Shown piece by piece: positions 14,941-23,223 of a stretch of 44,104 nucleotides of DNA. Origin of the DNA: Anaerolineae bacterium (GTDB taxonomy: Bacteria > Chloroflexota > Anaerolineae > Aggregatilineales > Phototrophicaceae); contig JALHNT010000060.1 of the NCBI GenBank assembly GCA_022843385.1, positions 1 through 44,104 on the forward strand, written 5' to 3'. Position 1 is the stretch's first letter. Every line of letters starts with the position of its first letter. Under the pieces are notes generated by a model. The model had not been told where the DNA came from. It did no database searches and saw nothing but the letters and a program-made list of their open reading frames with translations. Made by a program: the position numbers and the translations under genes.

Positions 14941-17616
14941 TCACTCCACCCGCAGCGTCGCCAGCCGCAGCCGGTCCGCGGGCAGGCGTTCGCCCTCGCG
15001 CAGCAGCGGCAGCCGGACTCCGTCCTGCCAGTAATAGACCCCCAGCCATAGGTCATACACCCCCGCCGTCAGATCAGTCGGCAGAGTCAGGCTGAACAAA
15101 TCAGGGACAGTATCGCCTGTCCGCCAGACACCGGTAGGGAAATCCGGGCGAATCAGCCGGTCAAGTTGGGCAACCGGGGCGGCTTCGCCCTGTGGCACCA
15201 GATGCAGGAACAGGGTGTAATCCTGTGGCGGACGGGCCAGGGTATCGAAGGTCATCTCAGCCTTCAGCGTTTGACCGGGACGCGCTACCAGCTCATCCTC
15301 TATGTTGAAGGGAGTCTCGTCCAGCCGCAGATCAAGTCCACTCAGGAGCAGTCCATCACCGAATTGCAGCGCGAATGGAGGCGACGCCAGCGCTGGCAGC
15401 GGCGCATCCGGCAGCGGCACTCGCAGATTGCCGATGATGGCGACCCGGTTGTTGACATCCGCGCTGCCACCGCTGACCGGCACGCGCTCATTCATCAGGG
15501 TGCGGAACAGGCCGACCACCAGGCGGTAACGGCCGGATGGGGAGCCCGGCAGCAGTCGCAGCCAGTGATGGGTCGCCAGCGTCTCATCGGGTCGCCAGAT
15601 GCGCATCCGATACATCGCGCCAAAAGGGACATTCTGCCAGGCAGTCACGGCTTCCCCGGCATCGTTCCACAGTTGGACGAAGATTTCATAATCCTCGCGG
15701 ATCGGGTGCTGCGGCTGCCAGTAGAGCGTGACAAAGAAGACCTGCCCCGGCGTCAGATTGTCGGCGGGCACCTCATAACCGGCCAGCCGCACCTCATCGT
15801 TAAACGTGGCGTCGGCGGTCAGGGCGATAGCCGGACGCGGCGCGAACCAGTCCGGCTGAGTCGGGATGGTGGTGAAAGTGGCGATCACCTGCCCGCTGCG
15901 ATCCATCAACCGCTCGCCCGACGGCGCATCACAATCGAGCGTGAAAGCTGTCAGATCAGCCGCCTGTCGCAGCCGCTTACAATCCCCGGCTGAGTTCAGC
16001 GCCGCCTGCACCTGCTCAGTCTGCGCGGCGGTCAGTGGAGGCAGCAGCCGCGTCTGACCGTCCATCAGCAACACCCACAGCCGGTCATCGACCTGCGCCG
16101 GATGCCCATCCCAGCGCACGCGAATCGGATCTGTCGGCTGCATCACCGTGATCGTATCCGGCACGTCGTCCAGTCGCAGCTCGCCGCTGGCGTTGAGGGC
16201 GCTGCGCCGGTCACGGAAAACCCCGGCGGTCAGCCAACTGATGGTCGAGCGCTCCCATTCGGTATACGGGATGAGATAGGCGGTTTGCGGCTGGTGGGTG
16301 ATGAAGCTGCTCATATCGAGCGACGCCTGATCGCTCTGCCAACTGATTTCTGGCAAGCGATAGAGCCGGTCAGGCAGCACGAAGAAGAAGCGGTAGTAAT
16401 CCCAGGCGGTGGGGATCACGATGACCAGCCCGGCGATGAGGAGCGCGATGGGCATCAGGCGATGAGAGAAACGCTTCAGCCCGGTTTCCAGCCACGTCCA
16501 GCCATAGGCCAGTCCGATGCCCGACAGCAGGAAGATCAACGCCAGCGAGTCGATCTGACGCATGGCGTGGGGCTGGGTGGTGAAGCTGGTCAGCAAATCG
16601 GGCAGCAGCACCAGCGGCAGCGCCAGCCACAGCCAGGCAAAGGTCGCACGGCGAGGGAAGCGCAGCAGCAGCGCCAGCGTGATGAGGAAGCCGAGGAAGA
16701 ACAGCGGCGTCAGGATCGGTTGTTCCAGCAGGGTGGTATACGGCCCGCTCTGCCACGTCAGACCGATGGCGCGGAAATTCTCCTCGACCTTGCGCAGGAA
16801 CAAGCCCAGCGTCCCACCATAACGGCTGGTATCCAGCGTCCAGATCAGCGCCCCGGAATAGGCTGTGGCGGCTTCCGCCCGTCCGAAGAAGGCGCGCGGC
16901 TGTGTCAGATACGTCACCAGATTGGGCGAGACCAGCAGCAGCGCCGTGACCGCCATCAGCACCCAGCCGCGCCAGCGCCTTTTGAAAGCGCTCCAGTTGA
17001 GCAGGGCATCATGTATGAACCAGGCGACCACCGCCAGCGGGATGACCCGCGCCGCGATGTAGATATACTGCGTCAGCGCCAGCGCCGCCCCCGCCAGAAT
17101 CCACCAGCGCCAGCCGCGACCACTCCGCGCCAGCGCTGTCAGCCCGATCAGCAGGGCGAAGGCTGTCGGGATGAACGGAGCTGGCAAACCCAACCGGCTG
17201 ACATGCGCCGCGTGCAGACTGATCGCCATCGACAGCGCCGCCAGCAGACCCGCCCGGACGCGCAGCCGTTCCGGGGCATCGACCAGCAGCCCATACGCCG
17301 CTGGATACATCAACGCCACGCCCAGCATCCCCCAGAGCGCCGTCGCCAGCCGTGCTGTGGTCTGACTGATGCCGACCAGCGGGATCATCAGGCCGATGCC
17401 ATAGATCGACAGCGGTTCCGCGCCATACAGCTCGCGGATGTAATAGGGCCAGACGCCGCGATCCAGCCAGTCCAGGGCGTTGATGCCGTACCAGGCGACA
17501 TCGCCATCGCTGCCCAGCGGCAGGTATTCCAGGTTGACCAGACGCGGTATCCCGGCCAGCAGCACGATCAGCGCCAGCCAGAACCAGGGATGGGTGTAAA
17601 GGCGAGTGAGTTTCAT
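14941..17616 (-). CDS. GT-C (GT39/ArnT-like) membrane glycosyltransferase with large C-terminal domain
   Basis: An 891-residue protein. The first half (about 10-420) has 10-12 transmembrane helices with the GT-C signature acidic loop LGSDGDVAWYG (Asp37, Asp39) after helix 1. Such enzymes move a sugar from a polyprenyl carrier onto protein or lipid at the outer face of the membrane. Residues about 430-891 form a soluble, beta-rich, presumably external domain of two or three modules (for example PGQVFFVTLYWQPQHPIRED and PPQDYTLFLHLVPQGE). That architecture is frequent in Chloroflexota glycosyltransferases (my recollection). No good ribosome site precedes the ATG at 17616. A 513-residue open frame on the opposite strand is a GC-driven shadow. 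Confidence 0.85.
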   Translation of the reverse strand: MKLTRLYTHPWFWLALIVLLAGIPRLVNLEYLPLGSDGDVAWYGINALDWLDRGVWPYYIRELYGAEPLSIYGIGLMIPLVGISQTTARLATALWGMLGVALMYPAAYGLLVDAPERLRVRAGLLAALSMAISLHAAHVSRLGLPAPFIPTAFALLIGLTALARSGRGWRWWILAGAALALTQYIYIAARVIPLAVVAWFIHDALLNWSAFKRRWRGWVLMAVTALLLVSPNLVTYLTQPRAFFGRAEAATAYSGALIWTLDTSRYGGTLGLFLRKVEENFRAIGLTWQSGPYTTLLEQPILTPLFFLGFLITLALLLRFPRRATFAWLWLALPLVLLPDLLTSFTTQPHAMRQIDSLALIFLLSGIGLAYGWTWLETGLKRFSHRLMPIALLIAGLVIVIPTAWDYYRFFFVLPDRLYRLPEISWQSDQASLDMSSFITHQPQTAYLIPYTEWERSTISWLTAGVFRDRRSALNASGELRLDDVPDTITVMQPTDPIRVRWDGHPAQVDDRLWVLLMDGQTRLLPPLTAAQTEQVQAALNSAGDCKRLRQAADLTAFTLDCDAPSGERLMDRSGQVIATFTTIPTQPDWFAPRPAIALTADATFNDEVRLAGYEVPADNLTPGQVFFVTLYWQPQHPIREDYEIFVQLWNDAGEAVTAWQNVPFGAMYRMRIWRPDETLATHHWLRLLPGSPSGRYRLVVGLFRTLMNERVPVSGGSADVNNRVAIIGNLRVPLPDAPLPALASPPFALQFGDGLLLSGLDLRLDETPFNIEDELVARPGQTLKAEMTFDTLARPPQDYTLFLHLVPQGEAAPVAQLDRLIRPDFPTGVWRTGDTVPDLFSLTLPTDLTAGVYDLWLGVYYWQDGVRLPLLREGERLPADRLRLATLRVE

Positions 17617-17639
17617 GGCGCGAGTCTATCAACCCGCCC

Positions 17640-18110
17640 ATGAATAGTCGATAGTCCTCAGCCGTCAGCCTGTCGTTGCTATTGATTGCCCGATTCACAC
17701 GATTCGTCAGATTCGTCAGATTCGCATCAGTCCATATTTCAATTCGTGAATCATGTCCAACCGTTTTCCTTCAAACATTGCAAGTGTTGCAACTGCAAGA
17801 ATCCCGTTTTATGCAACTGCGTTTTGTGTCGTCGTCGTCGTCATCGGACAGACAAAGACATAAAGACGAACACAGAGCGAAAACGGAGTGAGCCTGCACA
17901 AGATTCTGCAAATGCGGCAAATTCTGCACTGCCGTTTTTGCAGTTTGTGAGTCAGTCGTCAGTCGATAGTCAACAGTCATCAGAATAGTCCGAGAGAACA
18001 CATTCCCGAAAATTCGTCAAAGTCGTCAAATTCGTCAAAGTCACTACTGCATTTTGTGACATTTGGCTTTCAGCTTTCAGTCTATCGACTACCGACTATC
18101 GGACGACTTC
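17640..18110. repeat. Intergenic mosaic of degenerate 7-mer and 9-mer tandem repeats
   Basis: This stretch has no supportable gene. It consists of short degenerate tandem arrays. Nonamers of the ATTCGTCAG type occur at about 17695-17730 and again at about 18010-18045. Nonamers of the AATTCTGCA type occur near 17901-17935. Heptamers of the CAGTCGT/TAGTCAA type occur at about 17950-17990. The heptamers GGCTTTC, AGCTTTC, AGTCTAT, CGACTAC and CGACTAT run in sequence near 18065-18102. GTCGATAGTC recurs near both ends. The remainder to 18267 shows nothing recognisable. Confidence 0.6.
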
Positions 18111-18267
18111 TTGCCCTCAGCATACGCCCATTCCCACCGTTACGGGTGAACTTTTGGTAAACTTTTTGGTACGAGTTAAGGCGAGTCGGCGTTAACCGTT
18201 TTGGGAGAGGGAGACGATTAAGACGGTCGGCATAGGGTTAGAGAAGGGTTGGGGAAAACGAGGGTTG

Positions 18268-18504
18268 AGGGAGCGATTTACGCCCCCTCGCTGAAGCGAT
18301 CCTGGATGTAGGCCAGCTTGGCGGCATGGTCGCGGGCGGAGGAGAGGAAGCGCACCCAGGCGTGGCGCTCGTGCCAGACCGCCGCCAGTTCCCAGACGCA
18401 GTAGGTGCCGCGCTGGCTGGTTTCCGCCGGAATCAGGGTGTAGCGATCTGGCTGCCCGACCGGCTTGTAGTAGGCCACTTCCCACATTTCGTTGGTGTTG
18501 CGCC
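18268..18504. repeat. Direct duplication, copy 1 (237 bp)
   Basis: This segment aligns without gaps to 19633-19869 (offset 1365) with about 10 mismatches by eye, roughly 96% identity. It carries the last 69 codons of the gene at 19643-20152 plus ten bases beyond its stop. The similarity stops abruptly after GTGTTGCGCC. Confidence 0.9.
18278..18487 (-). pseudogene. Truncated C-terminal copy of the 19643-20152 gene
   Basis: The frame encodes the terminal 69 residues (MWEVAYYKPVGQPDRY ... LAYIQDRFSEGA) of the downstream hypothetical protein, differing only by Thr for Ala. Nine of the ten nucleotide differences are synonymous, so this tail diverged while still under protein-level selection and was truncated later. 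Upstream it joins unrelated sequence. The ATG at 18487 is the internal Met of the parent and has no proper ribosome site, so expression is unlikely. Confidence 0.8.
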
Positions 18505-18656
18505 GACGGTCTGCTGCACTCGGCGGCCTACGCCGTCGTACTTGCAGCTCGCCCCCTCACCAGTTTCAGACCCATCTGTTGTTCCAACGTCTAGACATTC
18601 GCTTCCACCACGATGCGCCGTTTGCACTCGACCGTGAATGTCCGGCTTATCGCGCG
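18505..18656 (-). pseudogene. Gene-fragment graveyard: Rhs/YD-repeat-like and transposase-like scraps
   Basis: On the minus strand, 18546-18496 reads CKYDGVGRRVQQTVGAT, matching the YD-repeat consensus of Rhs proteins, and then runs out of frame into the duplicated tail. Further upstream, 18656-18591 reads ISRTFTVECKRRIVVEANV followed by TAG, resembling the N-terminus of IS3-type OrfA transposases. Both scraps are short, so chance similarity cannot be excluded. No intact insertion sequence or terminal inverted repeats were found in 18505-18802. Confidence 0.4.
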
Positions 18657-18802
18657 GACTTCTCCTCGACTCCTCAGCTCTTGCCGTTCTCGTATGGCAT
18701 TGCTTTCTCGCCCTCAACTCTGCACTAAACTCAAGAGCGAAGTTGTTTCATCAATTCTGGCACTGAGGGAACCGTTTTGAGGGAACACGATCCGACTAGT
18801 CC

Positions 18803-19540
18803 TCAATCTAATTTGGAACAACCTTTGTTCTGATTCTCTGCAGCATATTGTTGATTATCTTTCATAAAATTCTCCAGATCATAGCTGTACACGAATGGCA
18901 CACCTCTGGAATAAAATTCATTTTCGTTCATGGGCTGCCAATCAGTTAGACCAATCCGTTTGCCCGCTTGCTCGACAAATTGGTCAAGCAATTCCTCGGA
19001 TGAAACCCGAATACCAATTCTGTAAGAATGACATGCATCCAGCAGGGAATTGTAAAATCGATACAGGATTAATCCCATTGTTTCTGCCGCTTTGTAAATC
19101 TCAGGGAATTCTGCAAGGCCTTGTATCGTAATCATCCAATTGCAGAAATAGTAATGGTAGCGTTTACCCTGCTGACTAATCTTCATCTGTTCCATCACAG
19201 CCAAATTGGTACATCCCGTAGCTATTATGACATCCATCCATGAGCCATAGCCTGTACCCTGAAATAAGTCAGGAAATCTTAATCCTCGTTCAAACTCCCC
19301 GTGAGATGAAACTCGCCAATTGCATACATCAAGTTTGAGACCAATCTTTACCTGAAAGTCTCGAAGGTCTTGTTCTGAATCAACACCAATAACAAAACAG
19401 AACGAAACGACAGCATTGTGGACAATACTATAATTCATCAAGGACAGATCATAATCGATATCATCATTTTTCTGAATAAGTAGGTTAATCTCTTTCATTG
19501 GCCGGACAACCCACTCAAAAGCATAGTATTGCTTTCTCAT
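18803..19540 (-). CDS. Hypothetical protein in AT-rich island (245 aa)
   Basis: I do not recognise this protein. It is aromatic-rich and soluble, with no signal peptide or long hydrophobic helix. Features include EWVVRPMKEINLLIQKNDD near the start, GYGSWMDVIIATGCTN in the middle, and a helical C-terminal third (GLILYRFYNSLLDACHSYR). The start at 19540 is chosen because GAGG lies five bases upstream; the in-frame ATG at 19609 lacks a ribosome site. Its base composition is clearly lower in GC than the neighbouring genes, and it sits between two copies of a duplicated segment, which points to horizontal arrival. An immunity or cargo protein of a lost toxin locus is one possibility. Confidence 0.7.
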   Translation of the reverse strand: MRKQYYAFEWVVRPMKEINLLIQKNDDIDYDLSLMNYSIVHNAVVSFCFVIGVDSEQDLRDFQVKIGLKLDVCNWRVSSHGEFERGLRFPDLFQGTGYGSWMDVIIATGCTNLAVMEQMKISQQGKRYHYYFCNWMITIQGLAEFPEIYKAAETMGLILYRFYNSLLDACHSYRIGIRVSSEELLDQFVEQAGKRIGLTDWQPMNENEFYSRGVPFVYSYDLENFMKDNQQYAAENQNKGCSKLD

Positions 19541-19632
19541 AATGTCCTCAATTTGACGAGAATTGTGGTGCGGCGGAAATGCCGAACCATCGCATAGCCT
19601 GAGTATCATAACGCAAGTGTCGTCGCGGGATT

Positions 19633-19869
19633 AGGGAGCGATTTACGCCCCCTCGCTGAAGCGATCTTGGATGTAGGCCAGCTTGGCGGCGTGGTCACGG
19701 GCGGAGGAGAGGAAGCGCACCCAGGCGTGGCGCTCGTGCCAGACCGCTGCCAGTTCCCAGACGCAGTAGGTGCCGCGCTGGCTGGTTTCCGCCGGAATCA
19801 GGGCGTAGCGATCCGGCTGGCCGACCGGTTTGTAATAGGCCACTTCCCACATCTCGTTGGTGTTGCGCC
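19633..19869. repeat. Direct duplication, copy 2 (237 bp)
   Basis: This is the partner of 18268-18504 and the copy that lies within an intact gene. Together the two copies bracket the AT-rich orphan gene like direct repeats of an inserted segment. Confidence 0.9.
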
Positions 19870-20152
19870 AGGTGGTCAGCAGCAGGAGCAGCACTGAGCC
19901 GGCACGATGCAGGATGATGAAGCCCAGTTCACCAACAAACTTCACCCGCCCGGCGGCCACTTCTTCAGCCAGGAATGCCCGGCTTTCGGCGTCCTGTTCC
20001 GGGGTGATCGGCGCATCGGCAGGGTAGAGGTTGTACCATTTGAGGTAGGCTCCCGGCAGGCTGAGATCATGGCCGGCGGTGGTGATCTTCGCGTAATATT
20101 GATAGCCTTCCGGCACGACATTCCCGATGGTATCCAGCGCTGGGATATTCAT
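19643..20152 (-). CDS. Hypothetical protein (169 aa), parent of the truncated copy
   Basis: A soluble 169-residue protein of unknown family. It starts MNIPALDTIGNVVPEGYQYY, has an acidic helix (PEQDAESRAFLAEEVAAG), a hydrophobic strand GFIILHRAGSVLLLLLTTW, and ends in the conserved RHAWVRFLSSARDHAAKLA tail. The ribosome site GAGGAG favours the second ATG (20152) over the one at 20155. A 69-residue tail duplicate at 18278-18487 shows that the family existed here in at least two copies under selection. Size and tandem copies fit immunity-type or small accessory proteins, but this is only a guess. Confidence 0.75.
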   Translation of the reverse strand: MNIPALDTIGNVVPEGYQYYAKITTAGHDLSLPGAYLKWYNLYPADAPITPEQDAESRAFLAEEVAAGRVKFVGELGFIILHRAGSVLLLLLTTWRNTNEMWEVAYYKPVGQPDRYALIPAETSQRGTYCVWELAAVWHERHAWVRFLSSARDHAAKLAYIQDRFSEGA

Positions 20153-20262
20153 CATGTACTCCTCTGTAACTCATTTGTTCGCATTATAGCATGACAGCGA
20201 GAAGCCGGTTTGACGGCCATCCGCTTGAATCCGTTCCGGTGGTGGACGCAGCAGGCTCGGAT

Positions 20263-20817
20263 TCAGGGATTCATGAGATCGTGGTCGCGCTGCTGCCAGA
20301 AAGGCAGGGCATGCCCCAGGCAACCCTCCCATTCCAGCGATTCGGGATAGAGTTGATGAGCATAGACTTCGAGAAACAAGGCGATGGCATGGGTTTGAGC
20401 CGGGTTAAACCAGGCAACCCACTCGTTAAAGCGCTGCCAGTCGGCTGCCTCATCGGTCTCGACTCCCCACTCGGCTGACATCTCTCGGTTGTAGCAAGAC
20501 GGTGGCGACAAGGCAAATACAGTGGACAAATACACAGTGCGAAGGACTTCAGGCCGCCTGAGTTCAGCCAGCAGCAGCGCCGGCAGGAAGAAATGCCGCG
20601 CCTGGAGAGTCAGATAAAAGAAGTACCCACCCGCAATCTGCCGCAGCCGTTCCGGGGTCATGGTGCGCCAATCCTGCCCCTGAAAGATGGCATAGGATCG
20701 GCGCGGATCGTCATTGTCGCCATTGGCCGCCCAGCGCACCAGCGCATCATCGCCGGGGTAAACGGTCGTGGAAAAGGCCTCCTGAATCTGGCGGATACAG
20801 GTGTCGATTTCGATCAC
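20263..20817 (-). CDS. DUF6714-like hypothetical protein
   Basis: A 184-residue protein starting at a GTG (20817) with GGAG nine bases upstream. The pattern VYPGDDALVRW ... FQGQDWRTMTPERL ... FFYLTLQARHFFLPALLLAEL resembles the DUF6714 family, which has no assigned function. The C-terminal half (RFNEWVAWFNPAQTHAIALFLEVYA) is helical. It has no signal peptide. It lies 110 bp upstream of the 169-residue gene on the same strand. The resemblance is from memory of the family pattern and needs a profile search. Confidence 0.65.
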   Translation of the reverse strand: MIEIDTCIRQIQEAFSTTVYPGDDALVRWAANGDNDDPRRSYAIFQGQDWRTMTPERLRQIAGGYFFYLTLQARHFFLPALLLAELRRPEVLRTVYLSTVFALSPPSCYNREMSAEWGVETDEAADWQRFNEWVAWFNPAQTHAIALFLEVYAHQLYPESLEWEGCLGHALPFWQQRDHDLMNP

Positions 20818-21057
20818 AGGGTTTAACTCCTTCGGATCAGCCGGTTAGGACGGGCAACCGGGTTTCGTAACCAGCACACCGGTTCGGATTATAGCACTCT
20901 GTCGCGATTCCGGTTTAACGCCGATTAACTTCTTTCCTTCACCGGTGAGTATGCGGCGCTTCGCGGCGGGAAGTGTGAAATAAACCACAAACGTAGATTT
21001 CCGGGTCAAACATCCGCATCATAGTCAGGATAGGCGCAATGGGACTTGTAAACGGGT

Positions 21058-22722
21058 ATGGCTTTACCGATACGACTGGAAACCTGGGAACGGCTGCAAA
21101 CGGTGGCGCAGCAGCGGAGCTGGAAATCGCTGGCGCTGGCGCTGCTGGTGGCGCTGCTGGCGGCGGCTCCCGTCGGGCTGCTGCTGGGCGAACTGCTGAC
21201 CCCGGATGTTGACCTGTGGACGCACCTGTGGGCGACCACTCTCCCTAAGATGATCCTGAATACGCTGTTGTTGATGACCGGCGTCGGCATCGGCACGCTG
21301 GTGATCGGCAGCGGGCTGGCCTGGCTGGTGACGGCCTACCAGTTCCCGGCGCGGGCGATCTTCGAGCGGGCGCTGCTGCTGCCGCTGGCGGTGCCGTCGT
21401 TCGTGATGGGCTTCGTCTTCATGGCGCTGTTCGATTATGCCGGGCCGGTGCAGACGCAGTGGCGCGCCTGGTTCGGACGTGAAGCCTTCTTCCCGGAGAT
21501 TCGCTCCGGCTGGGGCGCGGCCATCGTGCTGACGCTGGTGCTGTATCCCTATGTCTATCTGCTGGCGCGGGCGGCTTTTCGTGAGCAGGCGGCCAGCACG
21601 GTTGAGGCGGCGCGGGTGATGGGTTATTCGCGGCTGGGGGCCTTCTTCCGGCTGGTGCTGCCAATGGCGCGGCCGTCGCTGGCAGCCGGGGCGATCCTGG
21701 CGATGATGGAAGCCATGACCGATTTTGCCACCGTGCGCTTCTTCAGCTTCCCAACCCTGAGCGAGGGCGTGGTTCGTACCTGGGAAGGGCGGATGGATCG
21801 GGCGGCGGCCACCGAACTGGCGACGCTGCTATTGGTGTTCGCGGCGGCGCTGATCGTGCTGGAGCGCCTGTTCCGGGGCAAGGCGCGTTATGACCAGTCG
21901 GGCGGACAAGGACGGCGCAGCGCCCGCATTCCGCTGCTGGGCTGGCGGCGCTGGCTGGCGGTGGGGTTGTGTCTGACGGTGCTGGGCTTGGCCTTCATCC
22001 TGCCGGTCGGTCAGTTGACGCTGTGGGTGATCGCCGAGATCAACGGTCATATCCCCGGCACCTGGGAGACGGTTTACGGACAGTATATCGCCAACACCTT
22101 CTCGCTGGCTTTCACGGCGGCGCTGCTGACGGTGTTCCTGTCGTTGCTGCTGGCGCACGGAGCGCGGATGAACAAGGGGCGTTTCGCCAAATGGCTGGTG
22201 CGGCTGGCGACGCTGGGTTATGCGCTGCCGGGGGCGGTGATCGCTGCCGGGGTGCTGCTGACGCTGGCGCCGCTCGATCATGCTGCCAATCAGGTGCTGG
22301 CGGGCAGCGGCTGGCAACCGGGTCTGCTGCTGACTGGTTCGATCACCGGGCTGATTTATGCCTATGTCGTCCGCTTCATGTCGGTGGCGCACAACAGCGT
22401 GGACGCCAGCCTGGTCAAGGTCAAGCCGAGCATGGAACAGGCGGCGCGCATCATGGGGGCGAGTTCCGGGCGCATCCTGCGGCGCATTCACCTGCCGCTG
22501 ATCGCCAATGGAGCCGCTGCCGGGGTGATCCTGGTGTTCGTCGATGTGATGAAGGAGCTGCCAGCCACGCTGCTGCTGCGTCCGTTCGGCATGGATACGC
22601 TGGCGATCTGGGCTTATATGCTGGCGTCGGAGTCGTTCTGGCAGGCAGCAGCCCTGCCCTCGCTGACGATTCTGGTGGTTGGGCTGCTGCCGGTGGCGCT
22701 GCTGATGCGGATCGGTCGATGA
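21058..22722 (+). CDS. Iron(III)-type ABC transporter, fused two-domain permease
   Basis: A 554-residue inner-membrane permease with about twelve helices in two BPD_transp_1 halves, as in FbpB/ThiP-type importers. Each half has the EAA loop that docks on the ATPase: EAARVMGYSRLGAFFRLVLP (about residues 182-201) and EQAARIMGASSGRILRRIHLP (about 460-480). The sequence DFATVRFFSFPTLSEGVVRTW after the first loop is typical of ferric iron importers. The matching ATPase gene begins about 500 bp downstream. No periplasmic binding-protein gene is in the window. The 240-bp region upstream (20818-21057) has no other gene. The ribosome site is weak. Confidence 0.9.
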   Translation: MALPIRLETWERLQTVAQQRSWKSLALALLVALLAAAPVGLLLGELLTPDVDLWTHLWATTLPKMILNTLLLMTGVGIGTLVIGSGLAWLVTAYQFPARAIFERALLLPLAVPSFVMGFVFMALFDYAGPVQTQWRAWFGREAFFPEIRSGWGAAIVLTLVLYPYVYLLARAAFREQAASTVEAARVMGYSRLGAFFRLVLPMARPSLAAGAILAMMEAMTDFATVRFFSFPTLSEGVVRTWEGRMDRAAATELATLLLVFAAALIVLERLFRGKARYDQSGGQGRRSARIPLLGWRRWLAVGLCLTVLGLAFILPVGQLTLWVIAEINGHIPGTWETVYGQYIANTFSLAFTAALLTVFLSLLLAHGARMNKGRFAKWLVRLATLGYALPGAVIAAGVLLTLAPLDHAANQVLAGSGWQPGLLLTGSITGLIYAYVVRFMSVAHNSVDASLVKVKPSMEQAARIMGASSGRILRRIHLPLIANGAAAGVILVFVDVMKELPATLLLRPFGMDTLAIWAYMLASESFWQAAALPSLTILVVGLLPVALLMRIGR

Positions 22723-22727
22723 GACGA

Positions 22728-23129
22728 TTAATGACGAAACAACCAGTTTTTAGCGTCTTTCACGTCAGTGAACAACATCACGCGGATGCCTTGTTGGGTA
22801 TAGGCGCTGACGTGGTCGACCAAAGAAGAACGGGCGATCAATTCCGGTGGCACGACCAGCGCCCAGTATTCCCAGCCGAGCGCTCGGGCGCGGGGAAACC
22901 AGTCGTGCAGCGCCCAATGCGTATCGGCCTCAGAGATCGGGCCATTGCCGCGATCATCCGACAGCCATCGATTCGCGCGATAGTGGCCCAGGACATCAAT
23001 GCCCGCATTCAGGACGTGGCGGAATTGGTCGCTGGTGACCGGCTGTTTTATGGTGTGATGAACAATTTGGGTATCGGTATCAAAAACCAGGCGGAAAAAC
23101 TCATTGTCAATCGAAACGACTTCGCTCAT
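22728..23129 (-). CDS. STAS/SEC14-like small protein
   Basis: A 133-residue soluble protein with the pattern RANRWLSDDRGNGPISEADTHW then WFPRARALGWEYWALVVP and GIRVMLFTDVKDAKNWL. This fits the SpoIIAA/STAS-SEC14-like small proteins common in Bacteroidota and Chloroflexota, which have no fixed function. AGGA before the ATG at 23129 supports the start. It lies on the opposite strand between the permease and ATPase genes, five bases from the permease stop, so it interrupts the transporter operon. Confidence 0.75.
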   Translation of the reverse strand: MSEVVSIDNEFFRLVFDTDTQIVHHTIKQPVTSDQFRHVLNAGIDVLGHYRANRWLSDDRGNGPISEADTHWALHDWFPRARALGWEYWALVVPPELIARSSLVDHVSAYTQQGIRVMLFTDVKDAKNWLFRH

Positions 23130-23223
23130 AGAATCCTCTCACGGTAAATAGGGTCTAACTATCCATGAAAAATGAATTTCTTAATTATGTCAATTGAGAT
23201 TTTGCGGCAGAATGGGTGCACAA

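Noticed and set aside
16102..17643. 513-codon open frame on the plus strand opposite the glycosyltransferase
   Set aside because: It lies fully antisense to a clear GT-C gene and its product is a low-complexity Arg/Gln/Pro-rich chain with no motif, the usual shadow of high-GC coding DNA.
17676..18001. Small frames in the 17.7-18.0 kb repeat region
   Set aside because: Their products only translate the 7-mer and 9-mer arrays; no ribosome sites or family features are present.
18268..19869. Composite transposon with the 237-bp copies as terminal repeats
   Set aside because: The copies contain the tail of a normal gene, not transposase or inverted ends, and no target-site duplication is visible; gene duplication with loss explains them better.
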